Assembly (NCBI GenBank): GCA_022545645.1
Contig: JACZQQ010000117.1
Span: 1-8,035, forward strand
Reading direction: 5' to 3'
Length of the DNA stretch: 8,035 nt
DNA from: Acidobacteriota bacterium
Lineage (GTDB): Bacteria > Acidobacteriota > UBA6911 > RPQK01 > JADFOI01
Of this stretch, positions 1-6,046 are shown piece after piece. The notes below the pieces were generated by a model, which was given only the letters and a program-made list of their open reading frames with translations, was not told the origin of the DNA and did no database searches. The stretch's first letter is position 1. Every line of letters begins with the position of its first letter. Made by a program: the position numbers and the translations under genes.

Positions 1-4
1 ATGG

Positions 5-37
5 AAACTTAAAATACTGGAATCGTTTTATTAGTTT
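5..37. promoter_or_regulatory. Imperfect inverted repeat, candidate operator for the TetR regulator
   Basis: The short AT-rich stretch before the regulator gene contains a dyad centred on base 21. The outer arms AAACT (5-9) and AGTTT (33-37) are perfectly complementary, and 10 of the 13 positions pair when the arms are extended inward to bases 17 and 25. TetR-family repressors usually bind palindromes that overlap their own promoter, and this gene is first in its operon, so autoregulation is a natural inference. The arms are AT-rich, which raises the chance of a fortuitous match, and the window begins just before the dyad, so the full promoter cannot be judged. Confidence 0.35.
10..15 (+). 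promoter_or_regulatory. Possible -10 promoter element
   Basis: TAAAAT matches the sigma-70 -10 consensus TATAAT at five of six positions and lies inside the dyad described for bases 5-37. The matching -35 box would lie left of the window, so it cannot be checked. A start of transcription near base 22 would give a leader of only about 20 bases. In AT-rich DNA such a match is easy to find by chance. Confidence 0.22.
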
Positions 38-40
38 ACT

Positions 41-655
41 ATGACCGCCGCACTTGAAGTCCAAAATCGAATTCTTGAAGTGGCAGGATCTCAATTCTTC
101 AGTCTGGGGTTCACCAAGGTCACCATGGATGAAATCGCCCATGAACTGGGAATGAGCAAAAGGACTCTGTATCAGTACTTTCCCGGGAAAAAAGCCCTGC
201 TGCGCAAGGCCCTCCTCAGCAGGAGCGAACGAATCTCAGAAGGTTTGGGGAAAATCAGCCAAAGCAATGAGACCCATTTTGGTCAAAAGCTGGAGCAGGC
301 ACTGACACTGGTGGCCACGGAAATACCCCACTTTAGCCCCATCTTTCTTCGTGATATTCAACGGCATGCTCCTGAAGTGTGGCAGGAGTTAGATCGGCGC
401 AGGGAGGAACACATCCACACCCGCTTCGGCCAACTGATCCAGGAAGGCGTCAAGGAAGGGTTTCTCCGAAAGGACATCGATGCCGAGGTGCTGGTTCTCT
501 TGTTCTCGACCTTGATCCGAAACATCGTGAATCCAGAAACCTTATCCCATCTTCCCCTGTCCGCTTCCCAAGCCTTTTCCGTGATCAGCGGGGTTTTGTT
601 TGAAGGCATTCTCACCGACAAAGGAAGAGCACAATATCGCAAAAAGGAGTTTTAA
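41..655 (+). CDS. TetR/AcrR-family transcriptional regulator
   Basis: A 204-residue protein of the usual TetR length, probably the ligand-responsive repressor of the exporter operon it heads. Residues about 8-54 form the TetR_N helix-turn-helix domain: a helix from ILEVAGSQFF, then TMDEIAHELGMS, and the recognition helix and following turn around SKRTLYQYFPGKKALL. Residues about 60-204 are a helical ligand-binding and dimerisation domain that I cannot assign to a subfamily; it does not resemble E. coli CecR beyond the DNA-binding part, as far as I can recall that protein. ATG 41 is the first possible start, because an in-frame TAG lies at 32-34, and it leaves a normal N-terminus before the HTH. 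No Shine-Dalgarno sequence is visible upstream. The stop codon directly abuts the start of the next gene. Ligand unknown. Confidence 0.93.
   Translation: MTAALEVQNRILEVAGSQFFSLGFTKVTMDEIAHELGMSKRTLYQYFPGKKALLRKALLSRSERISEGLGKISQSNETHFGQKLEQALTLVATEIPHFSPIFLRDIQRHAPEVWQELDRRREEHIHTRFGQLIQEGVKEGFLRKDIDAEVLVLLFSTLIRNIVNPETLSHLPLSASQAFSVISGVLFEGILTDKGRAQYRKKEF
644..649 (+). promoter_or_regulatory. Shine-Dalgarno for the outer-membrane channel gene
   Basis: AAGGAG lies six bases before ATG 656, inside the last codons of the regulator gene (its Lys-Lys-Glu-Phe tail). It decides the start of the channel gene at 656 over the internal ATG codons at 683 and 710, neither of which has a comparable site. 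Confidence 0.75.
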
Positions 656-2020
656 ATGGGAGTCCTTCCCACCTATAAACCCATGGCCTGCTTTCTGAGG
701 AGCCGGCACATGATCCTGGCCCTGCCATTGATCTGGATTGCCTTCACCTATCCGGCCACGGCTTCCGATCTGAACCTGAGCCTCAAGGAAGCCATTGAAA
801 TCGCCCTCTCCCAAGAAGGCAGTACCGAGGTCCAGATAGCCGAAGAGACCATTCGTGAAGTCCAGGCTCGTTCCCAGCAATCACGGGCCGAGCTGCTGCC
901 CCATCTGGAGGCCTCCATTGGCTATCAGAATCAGACCCGCAATCTGGAGGCTCTGGGCCTGCAGCCCTCTCCCCTATTTCGGCCGCCCACCCTGGTGGGC
1001 CCCTTCACCACTTTCGATGCACGGGCCAACCTGACTCAAACGATTTTCCATCTCGGTTCGATTCGTCGCTTTCAGGCCTCTAAAATCGGCGTACGGGTGG
1101 CAGAGACAGAGAAGGAACACATTGAGGAGCGAACCGCTGCTCAGGTGGCCCGATTCTATCTGGAGGCCCTTCGCAACAGGGCTCGTCTGGATGCAGCCCG
1201 AGCCAACCTGGAGCTGGCCACTGCACTGGCTGATCTAGCAGAGAATCAAAGGGAGGCCGGGATGGGGACAGGCATTGAGGTGACACGAGCTCAGGTCCAA
1301 GTCTCCAATGAGCAGCAACGAGTGTTGGGGACTGAGCAGCAGTACCGGCAATCTCTTTTGAGGCTGCTCAAGCTGATCGGCATCCGGCTGGATACGAACC
1401 TCACCCTCACCGAGAACCTCACCAACACACCCGTTCAGGTAGCTGACATGCAGGAAGCACTGGCCATCGCTCTTCGCTCTCGATCCGATTTACAAGCACA
1501 CCAGAAAAGGGAAGAGCAAGCCGATCTCGACTACCGGGCTGCTCGATCCGACCGAATTCCCTCCCTCTCAGGCTTTGCCGGTTATGGAACCATCGGTTCC
1601 GGAATCGATAATGCCATCCCAACCTGGAATCTAGGAGTCTCCCTGGAGCTGCCCGTTTTTGACGGGGGAAGGGTTGACGCCCGTCGAGCCGAGGCTTTGT
1701 CGAGACTGCGGCGGGAAGGGATTGAAGGCCAGGACTTACGCCACCAGATCGAATTGGAAATTCGGTTGGCTTTCGCCGGCCTCAACCTGGCCCGGGAGCA
1801 GATCACCGTTGCCGAGGAGGGATTGCAGCTGGCCCAACAGGAACTGGAGCAGGCCCGTCGTCGCTATCAGGCTGGGATCACCAGCAGCATTGAGGTCACC
1901 GATGCGCAGACTCGTCTGGAGCGTGCCCGGGAAAACCAGATCACCGCTCTGTTCAACTATAACCTGGAGCGAATTAACCTGGGTGAGGCCATGGGGACCA
2001 TTCGGAGCATGATTCAATGA
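656..2020 (+). CDS. TolC-family outer-membrane efflux channel
   Basis: A 454-residue outer-membrane factor that forms the trimeric exit duct of a tripartite pump. The precursor carries a Sec signal peptide: a basic stretch ending in RSRH (residues 15-18), a hydrophobic core MILALPLIWIAF (19-30) and a likely cleavage site after Ala36 (ATA|S). There is no lipobox cysteine, so it is probably not lipidated. Two OEP repeats follow, about 38-245 and 265-450. Their homology shows in the matching segments AGMGTGIEVTRAQ (201-213) and AGITSSIEVTDAQ (407-419), a known feature of TolC proteins. The region TWNLGVSLELPVFDGGRV (323-340) is a typical strand-to-helix segment of the second repeat. ATG 656 touches the regulator's stop codon and has a good ribosome site. 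The last four bases overlap the adaptor gene, which suggests this is the pump's dedicated channel. Confidence 0.94.
   Translation: MGVLPTYKPMACFLRSRHMILALPLIWIAFTYPATASDLNLSLKEAIEIALSQEGSTEVQIAEETIREVQARSQQSRAELLPHLEASIGYQNQTRNLEALGLQPSPLFRPPTLVGPFTTFDARANLTQTIFHLGSIRRFQASKIGVRVAETEKEHIEERTAAQVARFYLEALRNRARLDAARANLELATALADLAENQREAGMGTGIEVTRAQVQVSNEQQRVLGTEQQYRQSLLRLLKLIGIRLDTNLTLTENLTNTPVQVADMQEALAIALRSRSDLQAHQKREEQADLDYRAARSDRIPSLSGFAGYGTIGSGIDNAIPTWNLGVSLELPVFDGGRVDARRAEALSRLRREGIEGQDLRHQIELEIRLAFAGLNLAREQITVAEEGLQLAQQELEQARRRYQAGITSSIEVTDAQTRLERARENQITALFNYNLERINLGEAMGTIRSMIQ
2004..2007 (+). promoter_or_regulatory. Shine-Dalgarno for the adaptor gene
   Basis: GGAG ends nine bases before ATG 2017 and lies inside the end of the channel gene. 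It supports the start that overlaps the preceding stop as ATGA. Confidence 0.5.
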
Positions 2021-3222
2021 GGACCGACAAGAAGATATTCATCCCCGTCCTTGTGCTGATCGTCCTTTTGGGACTTGTCGTTTTCCTTTGGCAGAGGGGA
2101 GGAAGGGAGGAGTCCTCCGATAGCATCTTCCTTTCCGGAAATATCGAGCTCACCACAATGAATCTGGCCTTCACCGTTTCGGGGAGACTCATTGAGCTCA
2201 ACGCTGAAGAAGGCGAGCCGGTGAGCAAAGGAATGATCATTGCTCGCCTGGAACAACAGCAGTTGCTCCATCAGCGTGAGCAAGCCCTGGCCACCCTCGC
2301 TGCCTCCCGCTCCCGTCTGGCAGAGCTGGAAGCCTTCCTTGTGTATCAGACGGAAAACATTGAAGCTCAGATCGAGCAACGGCGTGCGGAATTAATGCAG
2401 GCTCAGGCCACCCTGAATGAGCTCCTCTCCGGGTCCAGAGAGCAGGAGGTTGCCGAGGCTCGGGCCATCCTGGAGCGGGTCCAAACAGAATATGAAAAAA
2501 CCAGACGGGACTGGGAGAGAGCGGAAACTCTTTATGAAAAGCAAGACATCTCCACGTCACAACATGACCAGTTCAAAACCGCATTTGAATCTGCCAGGGC
2601 TTCGGTCAGACAGTCTGAACAACATCTGGCCCTTCTCGTTGAAGGTCCTCGTCAGGAGGACATTCAGGGCGCCCGCGCCCAGGTGGCTCGGGCCGAAGCC
2701 GGATTGAGGCTGGCCGAGTCTCTCCGACTGGAGGTCAAAAGAAACCGTCAGGCCCTCGAGACAGCCAAGGCCGAAATCCAGGGAGCCCAGGCTCAGGTGG
2801 GACTCATCGACGCACGACTCGAGGAGATGGTGGCTGTTTCTCCCATTGAAGGGGTGGTCCTGGTCAAGGCGGCTGAAGTGGGGGAGGTGTTGGCGGCCGG
2901 GGTTCCGGTGGTTGAGATTGGAGATCTGGATCATCCCTGGCTGCGGGCCTATATCGGCGAAGAGGAATTGGGCCGGGTAAAGCTGGGTGCCCCGGTAAAG
3001 ATCACCACCGATTCTTTCCCCGGAAAGGTTTACCCCGGCCGGGTCTCCTTCATCTCCTCGGAGGCCGAGTTTACGCCCAAGCAGATCCAGACCTCCAGGG
3101 AGCGGGTCAAACTCGTCTACCGCATCAAGATCGAGGTATCCAACCCCCAGCACGAATTGAAACTCAATATGCCCTCGGATGCCGAGATCATCCTGACAGA
3201 GACTGCGGCGGGCGAACCATGA
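2017..3222 (+). CDS. HlyD/YbhG-family periplasmic adaptor (membrane fusion protein)
   Basis: A 401-residue adaptor that links the inner-membrane ABC transporter to the TolC channel. Residues 7-24 are a single membrane anchor or uncleaved signal after a basic N-terminus. The first half of the lipoyl domain follows (about 37-78, with NLAFTVSGRLIELNAEEGEPV), then a long alpha-hairpin coiled coil (about 80-270), the second lipoyl half (SPIEGVVLVKAAEVGEVL, 275-292) and a beta-barrel (about 300-395, containing EFTPKQIQTSRERVKLVYR). The lipoyl and barrel segments closely resemble E. coli YbhG as I recall it. Near the hairpin tip, R168, L172 and S179 match the RxxxLxxxxxxS motif of TolC-docking adaptors exactly. 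Two related modules, GSREQEVAEARA (139-150) and GPRQEDIQGARA (210-221), occur on the two sides of the tip. The gene overlaps both neighbours by four bases. Confidence 0.94.
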   Translation: MRTDKKIFIPVLVLIVLLGLVVFLWQRGGREESSDSIFLSGNIELTTMNLAFTVSGRLIELNAEEGEPVSKGMIIARLEQQQLLHQREQALATLAASRSRLAELEAFLVYQTENIEAQIEQRRAELMQAQATLNELLSGSREQEVAEARAILERVQTEYEKTRRDWERAETLYEKQDISTSQHDQFKTAFESARASVRQSEQHLALLVEGPRQEDIQGARAQVARAEAGLRLAESLRLEVKRNRQALETAKAEIQGAQAQVGLIDARLEEMVAVSPIEGVVLVKAAEVGEVLAAGVPVVEIGDLDHPWLRAYIGEEELGRVKLGAPVKITTDSFPGKVYPGRVSFISSEAEFTPKQIQTSRERVKLVYRIKIEVSNPQHELKLNMPSDAEIILTETAAGEP

Positions 3223-4175
3223 CACCGAGCACTACCGTGCAGCCACCGATCGCCAGCAGCCATGACCTCACCTGCCGCTTCCCGGAAATCACAGCAGTCG
3301 ATCACCTGAATCTTCAGATTTCCCGCGGTGAAATCTTCGGATTGGTAGGCCCTGACGGGGCCGGAAAAACGACCACCCTGCGCCTCTTCTGCGGTCTCAT
3401 CAAGCCCACCGAAGGCAGCGCCCAGGTGGTCGGCTACGATGTTTGCAGAGATCTAGACAGGGTGAGAGATCGAATCGGCTATATGGCCCAGCGTTTCGGT
3501 CTCTACCCGGATCTGAGCGTCCAGGAGAACATGACCTTTTATGCCGATCTCTATGGCCTGCCCCAGGGTCAGCGCCATCAGCAAATGGGATTGCTCCTCA
3601 AGATGACCCGCATGGAGCCTTTCCTGCAGCGACAAGCAGGAAAACTTTCCGGTGGCATGAAACAAAAACTGGCCCTCATGTGCACCCTCCTTCATCAGCC
3701 GGAAATTCTCTTTCTGGATGAGCCCACCACCGGATTGGATCCCGTTTCCCGCCGCGATTTCTGGGAGATTCTCTATCAACTGGTCACAGACGGAGTGACG
3801 GTTCTTCTCACCACGGCCTATCTGGACGAAGCCGAACGCTGTAACCGGGTCGGATTGATGGATCAGGGAAAGTTGATCCGCTGCGATACACCCGAGGCTC
3901 TACAGACCGAACTTGAAGAAGTCTGTTACCAAGTGAAATCTTCCCATCCCAGGACGGCACGACAGATTCTGTCCCGCGCCAGCGGGGTCTTGAGTGTTGA
4001 GTTTGCCGGGGCCGTGCTGCATCTCTTCCTGTCCCCCTCCAGCACCACACCCGCTGAGCTGGAACGATCGCTGGAGGAAGCCGGCTGCGGTCCAGCCCAA
4101 CTCACACCCATCCAACCTTCCCTTGAAGATGTCTTTATCGCGCTGATCCGCAAACAGGGTAGGCTGAGGCTATGA
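3219..4175 (+). CDS. ABC-2 exporter ATPase 1 (like the N-terminal half of YbhF)
   Basis: A 318-residue cytoplasmic ATPase that powers the exporter, probably as a heterodimer with the product of the next gene. Visible motifs are Walker A GPDGAGKTT (44-52), Q-loop Q91 in GYMAQRFGLY, signature LSGGM (143-147), Walker B ILFLDE with catalytic E168, and D-loop GLD (172-174). The H-loop is degenerate: the segment reads TTAYLDEAE, with Ala200 where the switch histidine belongs. The GPDGAGKTT form of Walker A, with Asp, and the loss of this histidine both recall the first ATPase domain of E. coli YbhF. Residues about 215-318 form the accessory C-terminal domain common in ABC-2 ATPases, ending in SLEDVFIALI. 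The ATG overlaps the adaptor's stop as ATGA; only a weak G-rich ribosome site is seen, so coupling is likely. Confidence 0.94.
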   Translation: MTPSTTVQPPIASSHDLTCRFPEITAVDHLNLQISRGEIFGLVGPDGAGKTTTLRLFCGLIKPTEGSAQVVGYDVCRDLDRVRDRIGYMAQRFGLYPDLSVQENMTFYADLYGLPQGQRHQQMGLLLKMTRMEPFLQRQAGKLSGGMKQKLALMCTLLHQPEILFLDEPTTGLDPVSRRDFWEILYQLVTDGVTVLLTTAYLDEAERCNRVGLMDQGKLIRCDTPEALQTELEEVCYQVKSSHPRTARQILSRASGVLSVEFAGAVLHLFLSPSSTTPAELERSLEEAGCGPAQLTPIQPSLEDVFIALIRKQGRLRL

Positions 4176-4915
4176 GTGCTCAACCCAGTGTACGGGTAGA
4201 AAATCTGGTGAAGAAATTCGACGACTTTGTGGCCGTTGACCATGTCACTTTTAACGTAGAGAAGGGGGAGATCTTTGGTTTTCTCGGTTCCAACGGCGCC
4301 GGCAAATCCACAACCATTCGCATGCTGTGCGGATTGCTGCGGCCATCAGGGGGAAAGGCCTGGGTGGGAGGCTTCGACGTTTTTTCCCAAAGCGAGAAAA
4401 TCAAACAAAACATCGGCTATATGTCCCAGAAGTTCTCTCTTTACGATGAGCTGACGGTTGAAGAGAACATTGATTTCTTTAGTGACATTTACAGTACGCC
4501 TCGAGGTTCCCGCCAGCAGCTGAAGCAGGAGATTCTGGAAATGGCGGGACTGGAGGAACGAAGGAACACCATGACCCGTCTGCTGCCCGGGGGTTGGAAA
4601 CAGCGACTGGCCCTGGGTTGTGCAGTCCTGCATCAGCCACCGATACTCTTTCTGGATGAGCCGACCTCGGGAGTCGATCCCATCGCCCGCCGCCAGTTTT
4701 GGGAACTGATCTACCAACTCTCTGAGCGAGGGCAGACCATTTTCGTGACCACCCACTACATGGACGAGGCCGAGTACTGCCATCGTCTGGCTCTCATGCA
4801 TGAAGGCCGAATCATCGCCCTGGATACGCCGAGAGCTCTGCGAAAAGCCTACCGATCAGAAAGTCTGGATGACGTCTTTGCCGCCATGATTCAAGAACAG
4901 GAGCAGGAACAGTGA
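4172..4915 (+). CDS. ABC-2 exporter ATPase 2 (like the C-terminal half of YbhF)
   Basis: A 247-residue cytoplasmic ATPase, the likely partner of the preceding one. It has Walker A GSNGAGKS (39-46), Q-loop Q86 in GYMSQKFSLY, Walker B ILFLDE with E163, D-loop GVD (167-169) and an intact H-loop, H195 in TTHYMDEAE. The signature motif is atypical: LPGGW (138-142) in place of LSGGQ, so the conserved serine is Pro139. The second ATPase domain of E. coli YbhF has a similar LPLGF, as I recall. It is shorter than ATPase 1 because it lacks most of the C-terminal accessory domain, keeping only a short SLDDVFAAMI end and a QEQEQEQ tail. In E. coli both ATPases are one chain; here they are separate genes with a four-base ATGA overlap, so this could be the ancestral or a split form. 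Confidence 0.94.
   Translation: MSAQPSVRVENLVKKFDDFVAVDHVTFNVEKGEIFGFLGSNGAGKSTTIRMLCGLLRPSGGKAWVGGFDVFSQSEKIKQNIGYMSQKFSLYDELTVEENIDFFSDIYSTPRGSRQQLKQEILEMAGLEERRNTMTRLLPGGWKQRLALGCAVLHQPPILFLDEPTSGVDPIARRQFWELIYQLSERGQTIFVTTHYMDEAEYCHRLALMHEGRIIALDTPRALRKAYRSESLDDVFAAMIQEQEQEQ
4899..4903 (+). promoter_or_regulatory. Shine-Dalgarno for the first permease gene
   Basis: AGGAG ends eight bases before the GTG start at 4912 and lies inside the codons of the repetitive Gln-Glu tail of ATPase 2. It supports this GTG as the true start, although it is not an ATG. Confidence 0.6.
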
Positions 4916-6045
4916 ATCTTCGTCGCACCCGGGCCATGGCTGGCAAGGAACTTCGCCACATTTGGCGTGATGCGCGCAGCTTGATTATCGCTCTGGCCCT
5001 GCCCGTGATTATGCTTCTGCTGTTCGGATATGCCCTCAGCCTCGACGTGGACCAAATCCCCACCCTGATTTTTGATTCCGATGGCAGTCCGGCAAGCCGC
5101 GCGCTCATCGCCCGCTTTGAAGGGTCCCGCTACTTTGAGATCCTGGGATTCGTGGACGATTACCGATCCATCGAAAGCAGTATCGATAGGGACGAGTGTC
5201 TGATTGCGGTGGTGATTCCCAAGGAGTTTTCCCGCAATCTCCTCACCGGCAAGGACGTGCAGGTTCAGTTGATCATCGATGGCAGTGATTCCAATACGGC
5301 CTCAATTGCACTGGGATATGCAGAGGCCATCGTCGCTGCTCATGCCTCGGCTCTACAATCGGCGGCCTCGAATCAAAAGAGCGGGAAACCAACCCCTTTG
5401 CTGGTAGAAGCCCAGCTGCGAGTTTGGTACAACAGCGACCTGAAATCCCAAAACTACATTATCCCGGGACTTTTGGCCGTCATACTCATGATCATTTCCG
5501 CCATGTTGACCTCCCTCACCATTGCCCGAGAATGGGAAATGGGAACCATGGAGCAGCTGCTTTCCACCCCCCTGCGGCCAGCGGAACTGGTGCTGGGGAA
5601 AATGTCGGCTTATTTTGCAGTGGGAGCGATGGATACGGTCATCGTCATTGTGGTCGGGGTTATCATTTTCGAGGTCCCCTTGAGGGGGAATCTGTTCTTC
5701 CTGGCTGTCAGTTGCTTTATCTTCCTCTTTGGTGCTCTTTGCTGGGGGATCTTGATCTCCGCCATTGCCGGATCTCAACTCCTGGCCTATCAACTGGGAA
5801 TGATGACCTCGTTTTTGCCGGCATTTCTCCTCTCCGGCTTCATTTATTCCATCGAGAACATGCCTGTGCCCATTCAGATGTTCACCTTTCTGGTACCGGC
5901 CCGCTACTTCATCACCCTTCTCAAAGGGATTTTTCTCAAGGGGGTCGGACTTGAAGTGCTGGGGATAGAAGTGGCCTTCCTCACTGTTTTTGCCACCCTG
6001 GTTTTTTTGACCGCCACCCGAATAATCAAACGCACCGTTGTGTAG
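4912..6045 (+). CDS. ybhS: ABC-2 type permease, YbhS-like
   Basis: A 377-residue inner-membrane subunit, one half of the transport channel. The topology matches the ABC2_membrane_3 family: a cytoplasmic amphipathic start (GKELRHIWRD), TM1 at about 23-45, a large periplasmic domain (about 46-180, with IIDGSDSNTA at 121-130 and WYNSDLKSQNY at 172-182), then five helices at about 183-204, 233-254, 259-285, 292-312 and 348-368. The cytoplasmic loop carries REWEMGTMEQLLSTP (206-220), the usual family motif that contacts the ATPases. The length and the REWE-GTME segment match E. coli YbhS, and it holds the same place in the operon; the symbol rests on that resemblance and is not an orthology test. 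The GTG start overlaps the ATPase stop as GTGA. Confidence 0.92.
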   Translation: MNLRRTRAMAGKELRHIWRDARSLIIALALPVIMLLLFGYALSLDVDQIPTLIFDSDGSPASRALIARFEGSRYFEILGFVDDYRSIESSIDRDECLIAVVIPKEFSRNLLTGKDVQVQLIIDGSDSNTASIALGYAEAIVAAHASALQSAASNQKSGKPTPLLVEAQLRVWYNSDLKSQNYIIPGLLAVILMIISAMLTSLTIAREWEMGTMEQLLSTPLRPAELVLGKMSAYFAVGAMDTVIVIVVGVIIFEVPLRGNLFFLAVSCFIFLFGALCWGILISAIAGSQLLAYQLGMMTSFLPAFLLSGFIYSIENMPVPIQMFTFLVPARYFITLLKGIFLKGVGLEVLGIEVAFLTVFATLVFLTATRIIKRTVV

Positions 6046-6046
6046 C

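Noticed and set aside
1..12. Tiny open frame ATG GAA ACT TAA at the left edge
   Set aside because: Only three codons, touching the window edge, with no ribosome site visible; nothing supports translation.
656..709. Internal ATG codons at 683 and 710 as the channel start
   Set aside because: ATG 710 would still leave a hydrophobic core but without the basic stretch before it, and only ATG 656 has a well-placed AAGGAG.
2557..3225. Minus-strand open frame of 222 codons opposite the adaptor gene
   Set aside because: Entirely antisense to a clear HlyD-type protein and with no recognisable domain or ribosome site.
6038..6046. TTG start for the second permease, adding Met-Cys-Ser
   Set aside because: ATG 6047 is in the same frame, one base after the upstream stop, and gives the normal short N-terminus; neither start has a ribosome site, so the common codon is preferred.
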